A DNA stretch of 64,000 nucleotides from Paenibacillus albiflavus (GTDB taxonomy: Bacteria > Bacillota > Bacilli > Paenibacillales > NBRC-103111). Each line of letters starts with the position of its first letter. Position 1 is the first letter of the stretch. The translations under genes were made by a program, and so were the position numbers. Below, one piece after another: positions 36,656-45,074 of the stretch. Location of the stretch: positions 1 to 64,000 of the forward strand of contig NZ_SKFG01000016.1 in NCBI RefSeq assembly GCF_004344915.1, read 5' to 3'. The notes beneath the pieces are model-generated. The model worked only from the letters and a program-made list of their open reading frames with translations, was not told the DNA's origin and did not search any database.

Positions 36656-37633
36656 GTGGTAAGTATTAAAGATATCGCCAAGGAAGCTGGAGTTTCAATT
36701 TCAACAGTATCCTATGCACTGAATGGGAACCCCAAAGTTACTGCTGAAACTTCTTCCAGAATTTTAGCAATAGCTAAAGAATTAAACTATGTTCCTAATG
36801 CAGCAGCAAGAAACCTGAAAAAGCGAGAGACGAAATTAATCGGAGCTTTTTTGACAGATTATTTTGGCGCTTTCTATGGTGACCTCCTACAAGGTATGAA
36901 AGAAGTGTTAAATAAGAATGGCTATGACTTAATTGTATGCAGCGGAACCCCTTCTCATCGGCTATTACCCGAGAAGATGATTGATGGCGCGATTGTGCTC
37001 GATTCCCATTTTCAGAACGAGGAATTGCTTAAATACGCCGAAAGAGGGCATAAATTAGTCGTTCTTGATCGCGAGCTCCATCATCCCAATATCAGTCAGG
37101 TACTACTCGATAACAAAGCAGGAGCTACTCTCGCCATTGAATACTTAATAGAGAACGGACATCGCAAAATCTACGTAGTTAAAGGACCCAAGGATTCGTT
37201 TGATGCCAATCAGCGTCTTCAAGCTGTTATTCAAACGATAGAACGCAATGAACCCATTGAATTCATTGAGATCCAAGGGAGTTTTATTAAATCGTCAGGA
37301 GAGAAAGCTGCAGAGCAGATTATTAATGAATATAAAGAGCCTGTAGCCGTGTTCTGCCTGAATGATGAGATGGCAATCGGCATTTATAATGCTGTTGCCA
37401 AAACCGACCTGCGAATTGGGGAACATATTCATTTAATTGGATTCGATAACATTGAACTAACCCAATATACGCAGCCAACACTTGCAACAATCGATTATTC
37501 CAAGCATAAATGGGGGGCTGCTGCTTCCGATCAATTGCTGAAGCTAATTGCAGGATCAAAGGTTGAACCAGAACGTATCTATGTCAAGCTAGTGCCTGGA
37601 GAATCTGTCCAGATGAGGCAAACTCTAAGATGA
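36656..37633 (+). CDS. LacI-family repressor of the sugar island
   Basis: A 325-residue regulator: N-terminal helix-turn-helix VSIKDIAKEAGVSISTVSYALNG-type segment, hinge NYVPNAAARNLK, then a periplasmic-binding-like sensor domain (LIGAFLTDYFGAFYGDLLQG, VAVFCLNDEMAIGIYNA, LIGFDNIELTQYTQPTLATI). GTG 36656 is chosen because GGAGAG is six bases upstream and it begins exactly at the family start. The AAACGTTT palindromes around 29.2 and 30.7-30.9 kb are classic LacI-family operators and its probable targets. Confidence 0.92.
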   Translation: MVSIKDIAKEAGVSISTVSYALNGNPKVTAETSSRILAIAKELNYVPNAAARNLKKRETKLIGAFLTDYFGAFYGDLLQGMKEVLNKNGYDLIVCSGTPSHRLLPEKMIDGAIVLDSHFQNEELLKYAERGHKLVVLDRELHHPNISQVLLDNKAGATLAIEYLIENGHRKIYVVKGPKDSFDANQRLQAVIQTIERNEPIEFIEIQGSFIKSSGEKAAEQIINEYKEPVAVFCLNDEMAIGIYNAVAKTDLRIGEHIHLIGFDNIELTQYTQPTLATIDYSKHKWGAAASDQLLKLIAGSKVEPERIYVKLVPGESVQMRQTLR

Positions 37634-37667
37634 ACTCCCACAACAGGTGTAGTTCATCTTTTTTTAT
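37627..37667 (+). terminator. Terminator of the lacI gene
   Basis: AAGATGAACT (overlapping the lacI stop) pairs with AGTTCATCTT and is followed by seven T residues. Confidence 0.85.
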
Positions 37668-37674
37668 CTCTCTA

Positions 37675-38490
37675 CTATCCATTACCGCTTGCCTCTGGTA
37701 GATAAGGCTCATACATCATAAGGGCATGATTCTCAGTAAGAAGCTCGTCATGCAATATATCGCCTTCCAGAGTCATCGTCCTGCGACCAATTTCGTTATG
37801 ACGGACATACCCACCCCAATACTCCTGCGTAAACCAATGCTTGCGCTCATATATTTGGTACTGATACCTGGATTCCTCTGAAACTCGCCAGGACCCTACT
37901 AGCTGATGATCCGTTACTGCAAGATCAAGCTGGTAGACCGCATCCGTATCGTTTGTTATTTGCAGATCCACATAATTGTAATAACACGTCGCCCCAGACC
38001 CGAATGGCTGCGTTCTTCCCGAGTCAGGGAACACATCATAACTATGTCGATGGCGCTCAGTGACAGATAGTGGCGTATGCAATGTCATCCAATAAATTAA
38101 ATTAGATAACTGGCATAAGCCTCCGCCTGTTCCTACGGTAACCTTACCTTGGCTAAGAATCATCCCATCCACATATCCTTGGGACCGCGTAGGTTTGCCT
38201 ATCAGTCTCCAGTAAGAGAATGTTTCCCCTGGCCGAATGATGATTCGATTTAATTTGGCAACTGCAATACGCAAGTTAATCACTTTATTATCTTGAAGCC
38301 ACATGTCGACGGACTGCAGTTCTCTTCTTAGTGGAGTTTGATGTACGACAGCTTCATAAGGCAACAACTGCTGATTTCGTGTTCGTGCATACTTTTGTTT
38401 GCCCCAATACCAGTTCATCCTTCTTTGTAGTCTAAAAAAGAGTGTACCGATAATTAGCCTCATACGCGATCTTGGCTTTGGTTCCAGCAC
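37675..38490 (-). CDS. VanW-family protein
   Basis: A 271-residue protein with the VanW domain: RIIIRPGETFSYWRLIGKPT, GMILSQGKVTVGTGGGLCQLS, the ERHRHSYDVFPDSGRTQPFG motif and CYYNYVDLQI. VanW occurs as an accessory of vanB-type vancomycin resistance clusters, but most copies, like this one, stand far from van genes and have no known role. There is no signal peptide. GTG 38490 follows GGAGGG at seven bases. It is divergent from the sensor kinase gene. Confidence 0.88.
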   Translation of the reverse strand: MLEPKPRSRMRLIIGTLFFRLQRRMNWYWGKQKYARTRNQQLLPYEAVVHQTPLRRELQSVDMWLQDNKVINLRIAVAKLNRIIIRPGETFSYWRLIGKPTRSQGYVDGMILSQGKVTVGTGGGLCQLSNLIYWMTLHTPLSVTERHRHSYDVFPDSGRTQPFGSGATCYYNYVDLQITNDTDAVYQLDLAVTDHQLVGSWRVSEESRYQYQIYERKHWFTQEYWGGYVRHNEIGRRTMTLEGDILHDELLTENHALMMYEPYLPEASGNG

Positions 38491-38619
38491 TTTATTTCCC
38501 TCCAATAATATTCAGATTATTCTATCAAATACAAATAATTACTGATAAAATAGGTGTAGTCTATCCCTAATTTCGACACATTTACTGTAAATCCTACTCA
38601 GAAGGAGCTTAAACAGTCT

Positions 38620-40284
38620 ATGCGCAGCCTCTATTATCTAATTCTTAAATGGGTGCTTAATGCCAAAGCTGCATTATTTGTAATGGCTTGTACGATCTAC
38701 ATCATGCTGCTATATTTTTTATCCGATACATTACGCAATCCAGACACTGAAGTTCGCCTAGAATTAGTCATTTTCGTCGTCATCATTCTTGTTGTGGCAA
38801 TTTATTCCTTGAATAAAATTACGGTCAGTGAAGAGAAATACCGCTCCCTGTATGATTGTCATGTGGATGCCATTATTACCGTAAATTTAAAAGGTAAAGT
38901 GATCAATCTAAATCAGCAATATGAGAGGTTCTTTGGCTATAAGCTTGAGCACTACGAGAACAAGCAATGGAATCATTTCTTTGATCCCCTGCAGCAAGAA
39001 TACTTGTCTTATTATTATATGGAGGCTATGCGCGGCAATTCTTGGAGTCTTGAAATGAATTTACAGCATCAACAGGGAGACCTGATTGAGGTGCATATGA
39101 CGTTTATCCCAATGAAAGCGAACGATAAGATTGTCGGGATCTACATTCTATGTAAGGATATCACGGAGATTAATAAGAACAAAAAAGAAATTGAACGCTT
39201 GCATAAGCACTATCAGCTGCTATTAAACTCCGTTACTGAGGGCATTGTGGGGGTAAATGAGAATGGAACGATCAGCTTCTGGAATCGCGCTGCAGAGAAC
39301 ATGCTAGGATGGTCGAGCGACGAAGCGCTCGGATATCCGCTTATGGAAAAGATCGGTCACTGCCAAGCATGCTCAATCAGTTCAGACGACACTTCAAAAT
39401 TGATCATATGCAGAGAAATTCAGTGTAATTTGTTTGAAGGGCATAATCTGAACTTTAATCAGATGACCTTGATTCGCAAGGATCGTTCCTCCTTCCCTGC
39501 AATACTAGCTGTCTCGCCCATTCTTCAAGGCAATGGCAACCAAACGGGGATCGTCTGTACGTTCAAAGACATTACCGACTACAAGGAACAAGAGGAGCTG
39601 CTGCGTAAATCGGATCGATTAGCTGCGGCTGGCCAGCTTGCCGCAGGAGTCGCTCATGAAATACGCAACCCATTGACAGCGCTTAAAGGGTTCCTCCAGC
39701 TATTTCCCAAAACCAATTTTAAAGAGCATCACTATGTTTCGATTATGGAACGCGAGCTTTTACGCATCGAATCCATCGTGAATGAGTTTCTGTTTATCGC
39801 TAAACCTCAAACAACTGTTTTCAAAGCCAATCAAATAGAAGATATTCTCGCAGATACAATTGAACTGCTAAAGCTGCAAGCATATATAGGCTCAATTCGT
39901 GTTACAATGAGTATCAAATCGCAGCAAATCCCCTCTATTCTATGTGACGCCCATCAGCTCAAGCAGGTATTCATTAATGTCATGAAGAACGCGATTGAAT
40001 CGATCTCTAACGGTGGAGAAATTGTCATTCACCTCGAGTATCTTATCGAACATCATAAAATCAAAATATCCATTAAAGATAACGGGTGCGGAATTGCTCC
40101 GGATCGATTGGAGCAGCTTGGCGAGCCCTTCTATTCTACAAAAGAAAGAGGGACAGGCCTTGGTCTGATGGTCTCCTATAAAATTATCGAATCGCACGGC
40201 GGAACTATTAGTTTTGATAGTCAGCTACATAAGGGTACAGAGGTGCAGATTCTCTTGCCCGTTCCAACAACAGAGGCTAGTTAA
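38620..40284 (+). CDS. Two-PAS membrane histidine kinase, sporulation-kinase type
   Basis: A 554-residue sensor kinase: two N-terminal membrane segments (about 8-32 and 45-66), PAS 1 (about 78-185), PAS 2 (about 195-325), HisKA with phosphoacceptor His346 (GVAHEIRNPLTALKGF), then HATPase (NAIESISNGG, DNGCGIAPDRLEQLGEPFYS, GTGLGLMVSYKI). This layout and HisKA sequence are like KinB/KinE-type kinases. PAS 2 contains a CX2C-X12-CX4C motif (Cys248, 251, 264, 269), which may bind a metal or Fe-S cluster. ATG 38620 follows AGAAGGAG. It ends 21 bases before the HAD gene. Confidence 0.92.
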   Translation: MRSLYYLILKWVLNAKAALFVMACTIYIMLLYFLSDTLRNPDTEVRLELVIFVVIILVVAIYSLNKITVSEEKYRSLYDCHVDAIITVNLKGKVINLNQQYERFFGYKLEHYENKQWNHFFDPLQQEYLSYYYMEAMRGNSWSLEMNLQHQQGDLIEVHMTFIPMKANDKIVGIYILCKDITEINKNKKEIERLHKHYQLLLNSVTEGIVGVNENGTISFWNRAAENMLGWSSDEALGYPLMEKIGHCQACSISSDDTSKLIICREIQCNLFEGHNLNFNQMTLIRKDRSSFPAILAVSPILQGNGNQTGIVCTFKDITDYKEQEELLRKSDRLAAAGQLAAGVAHEIRNPLTALKGFLQLFPKTNFKEHHYVSIMERELLRIESIVNEFLFIAKPQTTVFKANQIEDILADTIELLKLQAYIGSIRVTMSIKSQQIPSILCDAHQLKQVFINVMKNAIESISNGGEIVIHLEYLIEHHKIKISIKDNGCGIAPDRLEQLGEPFYSTKERGTGLGLMVSYKIIESHGGTISFDSQLHKGTEVQILLPVPTTEAS

Positions 40285-40305
40285 CTCGGAAGGATTGAAC
40301 TTAAC

Positions 40306-41100
40306 ATGCAAGCATTCATCATTGATTTGGACGGTACATTATTTCGCGGTACTGAGATGATTCCTGGCGCGGATCTATTTATTCAACAGCTAAGAGAACG
40401 CAAATTGCCTTTCTTGCTTATGACGAACAATTCTACACGTACAGCAGCAGAGGTAGCCAGGCATATGCAAGGAATGGGAATACCCGCTGAGGAAACAGAT
40501 GTTTTTACCTCAGCACAAGCTGCCGCTCAATATTGGGACGAGGAGCAACAAGGCAAACGTGTGTTCGTCATCGGTGAAACAGGCTTACGTGAAGCACTAA
40601 AAGATAGAGGCTTCGAGCTTGTTGATGAAGCCCCTGATGTGGTGATACAGGGGATCGACCGCAAGTTCGATTATGAGAAGCTGACCGCAGCGGTCAGACA
40701 TATTCGAGCTGGCGCCAAGTCGATCATCACGAATCCAGACCATCTGCTGCCATCAGATGGCGGGTTCCTGCCAGGCGCAGGCTCGATCGCCGCAGCCATA
40801 GAACGCGCGACTGGCGTGCAGCCAGTCGTGATTGGCAAGCCATCGCCTATCATCATGCGATATGCGATGGCTCGTCTCGGTGCGGCCGCAGACCGCACCT
40901 TAGTCGTCGGTGACAACTGTGTCACCGATATTGGCGGCGGTGCGGCCGCAGGCTGCCGCACCGCGCTGATGCTCACTGGCCTTGCCACAGTGAGCAATTG
41001 GCGTGAGCACGCCGAAGCAGCAGGCGTGCAGCCTGACCTCGTCTGCCATGGGCTGGATGAGCTGCTCCACAAGGCGATGTCAATCGAATCAATTTCATAA
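40306..41100 (+). CDS. HAD-IIA hydrolase (NagD/YutF type)
   Basis: A 264-residue sugar-phosphate or nucleotide phosphatase of the HAD superfamily. Motif I is DLDGTLFRG (nucleophile Asp7), motif II MTNNSTRTAAEVA, the cap has VIQGIDRKFDYEKL and the core GKPSPIIMRYAM (Lys) and VVGDNCVTDIGGG (motif IV). The substrate is unknown. The protein looks intact and ordinary, but its DNA is not: the last 60 percent is GC-richer than its neighbours and packed with perfect short inverted repeats. Probably cotranscribed with the kinase gene 21 bases upstream. Confidence 0.9.
   Translation: MQAFIIDLDGTLFRGTEMIPGADLFIQQLRERKLPFLLMTNNSTRTAAEVARHMQGMGIPAEETDVFTSAQAAAQYWDEEQQGKRVFVIGETGLREALKDRGFELVDEAPDVVIQGIDRKFDYEKLTAAVRHIRAGAKSIITNPDHLLPSDGGFLPGAGSIAAAIERATGVQPVVIGKPSPIIMRYAMARLGAAADRTLVVGDNCVTDIGGGAAAGCRTALMLTGLATVSNWREHAEAAGVQPDLVCHGLDELLHKAMSIESIS
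40486..41035 (+). repeat. Cluster of short perfect hairpins inside the HAD coding sequence
   Basis: Perfect arms found by eye: 40486-40492/40508-40514 (7 bp), 40631-40636/40648-40653 (6), 40681-40686/40692-40697 (6), 40740-40746/40754-40760 (7), 40808-40815/40821-40828 (8), 40838-40846/40864-40872 (9), 40879-40885/40893-40899 (7), 40907-40915/40920-40928 (9), 40937-40945/40956-40964 (9), 40970-40978/40988-40996 (9), 41000-41005/41008-41013 (6), 41021-41025/41031-41035 (5). They follow one another almost without gaps after 40.68 kb and differ in sequence, except that two share a GGTGCGG arm. Confidence 0.85.
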
Positions 41101-41123
41101 TACCTTTAGCTGCTTCAATCAAG

Positions 41124-41165
41124 AGTATATATAGATCCGAACGGTTTACTCGGTCTATATATAGT
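41124..41165 (+). terminator. Terminator-like hairpin after the HAD gene
   Basis: TATATATAGA and TCTATATATA arms with an inner CCGA/TCGG pairing, followed by a moderately T-rich stretch. Confidence 0.55.
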
Positions 41166-41343
41166 TTCAATTATCATTTTTAGATCAGTTATGAAATTGA
41201 TTCAACCCACAAATTAATTTGAAATCTTCTGTTTGGGCATTGCCCACCTTATAGATGATGTCATATAATGGTTATGAGAAACTTTAATTATACCGATCAT
41301 ATTTTCGATAAAATTTATCTATAATATTGGAGGGGGCTTGATC

Positions 41344-42246
41344 GTGAACATAAACCAATTAGAAACGTTATTAACGATCTCAAGAACGATGAGCTTCAGA
41401 AAAGCAGGCGAGATGCTTAACTTGACCCAGCCCGCTGTTTCTGCCCAAATCAAAAGCCTCGAAGACGAATTTGGAACCATGCTTATCGATCGCAATCAGC
41501 CAGTTACGCTTACTGACAGCGGTAAGTTATTCCTTGAGCATGCAGAGAAAATATTAGGCACTGTCGATGAATTGAAGCAGAAACTTGCCGATATGAGCCA
41601 AATTCCGCAAGGTCACATCCAGATTGGAACGACAACTTCTATTGCTATGCAGATTTTGCCTAGAATCCTATCCTACTTCCAAGAGGAATATCCGAACATC
41701 AAAACAGCGATCCACTCGATGAACTCCTCACAGATTATGGCGGCTGTTGAAAATGGTTCTATTGATATCGGTATCGGTTATCTGTTCGATAAAAACCCCA
41801 ATTTGGAAATGTCACCCCTTTATTATGATACATTTGAATTAATCGTTTCCCATGCGCATCCACTTAGCAAATACAGTCATTTATCTGTCGAAAATTTAAG
41901 GAATGTCCCTTTTATCTTATTAACGCCTGAGACAGCCGCAAGACGATTCGTTGAGCAAGTTTTCAAATCCTATGGCTTAGTTCCGAATGTCGTAATGGAG
42001 GTGTCCAGTTCTGAGGAGGTCAAACGGATGGTTGAACTTAACCTCGGAGCTTCAATTATCTCTAAGCTGTCTGCATCCAAAGAGCTTCGTACAGGCACAC
42101 TAGCTTGTATTAAGGTAGATGAATTTGACATTACGCATCCCGTTGGTCTGATGTATAAGTCAGGACGATATGTCAATTCTGCCATGCAGCAATTCCTGCG
42201 AGATTTGAAAGGCATGCCCGAAACGCAGTTTATCGGCACCGAATAG
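41344..42246 (+). CDS. LysR-family transcriptional regulator
   Basis: A 300-residue regulator: N-terminal winged helix-turn-helix (INQLETLLTISRTMSFRKAG, LNLTQPAVSAQIKSLEDEFG) and a two-lobed effector domain (IQIGTTTSIAMQILPRIL, SIDIGIGYLF, PFILLTPETAARRFVEQVF). It is closest in feel to CysL/CbbR-like members, but the effector is not deducible. GTG 41344 follows GGAGGGGG at seven bases; the TTG at 41338 is too close to that site. The PHP phosphatase gene begins 48 bases downstream in the same direction. Confidence 0.9.
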   Translation: MNINQLETLLTISRTMSFRKAGEMLNLTQPAVSAQIKSLEDEFGTMLIDRNQPVTLTDSGKLFLEHAEKILGTVDELKQKLADMSQIPQGHIQIGTTTSIAMQILPRILSYFQEEYPNIKTAIHSMNSSQIMAAVENGSIDIGIGYLFDKNPNLEMSPLYYDTFELIVSHAHPLSKYSHLSVENLRNVPFILLTPETAARRFVEQVFKSYGLVPNVVMEVSSSEEVKRMVELNLGASIISKLSASKELRTGTLACIKVDEFDITHPVGLMYKSGRYVNSAMQQFLRDLKGMPETQFIGTE

Positions 42247-42294
42247 AGTCTGGCTATAGGAACGAATGTAATACGTACAGGAGGCATTCATGAT

Positions 42295-43101
42295 ATGAAA
42301 TTTGATTTACACACACACCATGAACGTTGCGGTCATGCAGATGGCCAAATTCGTGATTATATTGAAGCAGCTATTCAGTCTGGATTAGATGTGATTGGCA
42401 TTTCCGATCATTCTCCTTACTTTGCGTCAGATGAAGATCAGCCTTTTCCAAAAATTACGATGGCGAAAAGCCAATTTGATGACTATGTAAATGAAGTGCT
42501 GAATCTCAAAAAAGAATACGAAGGACGCATTGATGTTCTGCTTGGTGTCGAATCCGACTTCTTCCCTCAGCATGCTGACATTTATGCAAATGTATATAAG
42601 AATTATCCTTTTGATTATATTATCGGTTCTGTTCATCAATCTGGCGGCGTCAGCATATTCAACAAGAATCGCTGGAAACGTCTGAACAGAGAGCAGCAGA
42701 TTGAGCATAAAGAGGAATATTACGATCTTATTCAACAATCCGCACGCAGCGGCATGTTTCAAATTCTCGGTCATATCGATGCGATGAAAGCTTACTACCC
42801 TGCGTTCAGTGATCTTCCTACACCTAAAGTCGAAGAAACGCTTAAGGTTATCGCCGAGAATCAGCTTGCAATTGAAATTAATACGTCTGGCAAAACGAAA
42901 GATGTCGGCGGCTGGTATCCATCAGACAGCATGCTTGAAATGGCGTTGCATTACGGCGTTGATGTTACCTTTGGTTCCGACGCACATGTTCCAAGCCGTG
43001 TATCTGATGAATTCGAGCTCGTTCGCAAACGTCTTCTCGAGATCGGCTTCAAGCATTGGGTGTATTTTAAACAAAAGCAAAAACAAGTTGTTTCGCTATA
43101 A
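42295..43101 (+). CDS. PHP-domain phosphatase, HisJ (histidinol-phosphatase) family
   Basis: A 268-residue PHP metallohydrolase: DLHTHHERCGHA, GISDHSPYF, LLGVESDFFP, IIGSVHQSGG, ILGHIDAMK, IEINTSG and FGSDAHVPSRV supply the His/Asp/Glu metal ligands of a trinuclear centre. Members act as histidinol-phosphate phosphatases or related phosphoesterases. There are no other histidine genes nearby, so the role in histidine synthesis is only probable. It starts at ATG 42295 behind CAGGAGG. Confidence 0.87.
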   Translation: MKFDLHTHHERCGHADGQIRDYIEAAIQSGLDVIGISDHSPYFASDEDQPFPKITMAKSQFDDYVNEVLNLKKEYEGRIDVLLGVESDFFPQHADIYANVYKNYPFDYIIGSVHQSGGVSIFNKNRWKRLNREQQIEHKEEYYDLIQQSARSGMFQILGHIDAMKAYYPAFSDLPTPKVEETLKVIAENQLAIEINTSGKTKDVGGWYPSDSMLEMALHYGVDVTFGSDAHVPSRVSDEFELVRKRLLEIGFKHWVYFKQKQKQVVSL

Positions 43102-43105
43102 TCAT

Positions 43106-43146
43106 GAAGGCAGTCCGCTATTTTGCAGACTGCCTTCTTCGTTTTT
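43106..43146. terminator. Bidirectional terminator between PHP phosphatase and ABC exporter
   Basis: GAAGGCAGTC and GACTGCCTTC form a perfect 10-bp stem followed by TTCGTTTTTTATTT on the plus strand; the convergent ABC permease gene ends beside it. Confidence 0.8.
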
Positions 43147-44003
43147 TATTTATTTTTGCGAGAAAGATTAAGAATGGCAAGTAGATAGAAAATTACTGTT
43201 GTCGCTAGGAGCACCAATATACTCATGAGCGGGCTAACTGTGAAGTCACCAAACGAATAGGTCACACCCATCGTCTCTTGGAATGACTTGCTTACTTCCG
43301 CTGGCGCGTTAGCAAATGCATCTGCCATCGATTGTTCCATAAAAACTTGTCTGAACAATACTGCAGCATGTGAGACAGGAAAAACTTTGATAACGAATTG
43401 TACTGCATCAGGTAGAGATCCAATCGGAATATAGATCCCTGTAATGAAACCGATCAAAGTTCCAATGACGGTACTTGCGGTGGCAAAGGCATTTTGACTT
43501 CTAAAAAAGGTAACTAAGAAGAACACCAACGCCGTACCTGAAATTACTGATAGCACGATTATACCCAGTACTTGTAGCAGCTTTAGCAGTGTTAATAGCT
43601 GCCCGCCATCGACAACCACATACGTTTCGATGAGAATCAGGGCTACGATACTGATGATAATCCCAATGAACACAGAGCTAAGAATATATCCCCCAGCTAA
43701 AGAAGAGCGCTTAATTGGGGAGGCTGCGAAGTCCTTCAGCATCTTCTTCGCTCTGTCCTCCACCATGATGCCAAATGCGCCCATAGTTGTCGTAATGGAG
43801 GTAACCGCCAGTAAGCCAGCTACGATCCAGTTGTTCACTAACGGCTTAGCATACTCACCTGCATCTTTTAGACTGTTTGCCAGATTATCTCCAAGAAATA
43901 ATACATATAACCCAATAATGATAAACACCGCTAACAAAGAAAAGAAGACAGCCGACCGATCACGAAAATATATTTTCAGATTACGCTGTGCGATGTTCCA
44001 CAT
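43146..44003 (-). CDS. ABC-2 type exporter permease
   Basis: A 285-residue membrane protein of the ABC-2 class with about six membrane segments, a large loop between the first two, and the segments AFGIMVEDRAKKMLKDFAASP and IGFITGIYIPIGSLPDAVQ typical of drug or lipid exporters of the DrrB/NodJ group. It starts at ATG 44003 behind GGTGAGGGAAG and overlaps the ATPase gene by 23 bases. Substrate unknown. Confidence 0.88.
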   Translation of the reverse strand: MWNIAQRNLKIYFRDRSAVFFSLLAVFIIIGLYVLFLGDNLANSLKDAGEYAKPLVNNWIVAGLLAVTSITTTMGAFGIMVEDRAKKMLKDFAASPIKRSSLAGGYILSSVFIGIIISIVALILIETYVVVDGGQLLTLLKLLQVLGIIVLSVISGTALVFFLVTFFRSQNAFATASTVIGTLIGFITGIYIPIGSLPDAVQFVIKVFPVSHAAVLFRQVFMEQSMADAFANAPAEVSKSFQETMGVTYSFGDFTVSPLMSILVLLATTVIFYLLAILNLSRKNK

Positions 44004-44916
44004 CTTCCCTCACCTCCGATCCTGTAATCGTGATGAATACGTCATCCATCGTACCGCGAACAACCTCAAATCCACTAATGTAATTCTCATATGTATTCAG
44101 CAATGGAATCGCATCCATCGTGGAAGTTAATTTGATCAAATGGGCGCCTTGCGCCATGGTATACTGGGTAAGTGAAGCATCTAATACTTGTGTGAGCTGA
44201 TCAGGATCAATAGCTGTCAGCTTCAAATAATCCGTACTATATCGCTCCTTGAGCTCGCTCGGCGTGCCTTGTGCTGCAATTAATCCATGATCAATCACCG
44301 TTACATAGTCAGCATTCGCAGCTTCTTCCATATAATGAGTAGTGAGGAATACGGTCATTCCTTTATCCTTTTGCAATTTCTGAATCGTCTGCCATACGCT
44401 TCTTCTTGTCTGTGGGTCGAGACCAGTAGTAGGTTCATCCAGAAACAGAATCTTAGGTGTATTCACCAAAGCACGAGCAATATCAGCTCTTCTGCGCTGA
44501 CCACCTGATAATTTCCCGTAGGGACGATTGAGAAAATCCATCACATCTGCTGCATGTGCTGCTTCATCAATCGCTTGTTTCAGCTTGGTAGATGACATTC
44601 CATAGAACTTGCCCCTTGTCATTAAATTCTCTTTGACCGTTAGCAAAGGATCAAGCACGCTATCTTGAAAAACAACGCCGATGGCGGAACGGATTCGATC
44701 ATCATCCCTACCAAGCTCAAGACCGTTTATCAGCACTTTGCCGCTATTTGGCTGTAATAGTGTACAAATGATATCGATGGTCGTCGACTTCCCTGCACCG
44801 TTAGGGCCAAGAAAGGCAAAAAGGGTACCTTCATTCACATAAAAATCGATGCCTTTAACCGCTTCAACAGTGCCATATGACTTGCGCAAATTGGAAACCT
44901 CAATGACTTTATTCAA
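43981..44916 (-). CDS. ABC exporter ATPase (DrrA/NodI type)
   Basis: A 311-residue ATPase: Walker A GPNGAGKSTT, Q-loop GVVFQDSVLDPLLTVKENL, signature LSGGQRRRADIARAL, Walker B ILFLDEPTTGLDP and the H-loop LTTHYMEEA. A C-terminal extension of about 90 residues follows, as in DrrA-type proteins. It starts at TTG 44916 behind GGAGGAG and is coupled by overlap to the permease. It is divergent from the WYL regulator, its likely controller. Confidence 0.92.
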   Translation of the reverse strand: MNKVIEVSNLRKSYGTVEAVKGIDFYVNEGTLFAFLGPNGAGKSTTIDIICTLLQPNSGKVLINGLELGRDDDRIRSAIGVVFQDSVLDPLLTVKENLMTRGKFYGMSSTKLKQAIDEAAHAADVMDFLNRPYGKLSGGQRRRADIARALVNTPKILFLDEPTTGLDPQTRRSVWQTIQKLQKDKGMTVFLTTHYMEEAANADYVTVIDHGLIAAQGTPSELKERYSTDYLKLTAIDPDQLTQVLDASLTQYTMAQGAHLIKLTSTMDAIPLLNTYENYISGFEVVRGTMDDVFITITGSEVREDVEHRTA

Positions 44917-45074
44917 TTGTGCTCCTCCATCCCTTGGTTAAGCAGTTCTGGTTACGAACGATTTGCAATTAATTGGTAATAAATTCCCCTTATTAACTAT
45001 ATCTTGTTCAGTTGTTTTTGAAAAGAGATTTTGGTACTACATTCCTTCATCACATTACTAGGAGGTGGATCAAG

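Noticed and set aside
37675-38490. VanW considered as part of a vancomycin-resistance cluster.
   Set aside because: No vanRS, vanHAX or vanY-like genes are in the surrounding 60 kb; isolated VanW proteins are widespread.
40671-41072. A 133-codon minus-strand frame opposite the HAD gene.
   Set aside because: It is a product of the GC-rich, palindromic stretch; the plus strand carries all HAD motifs.
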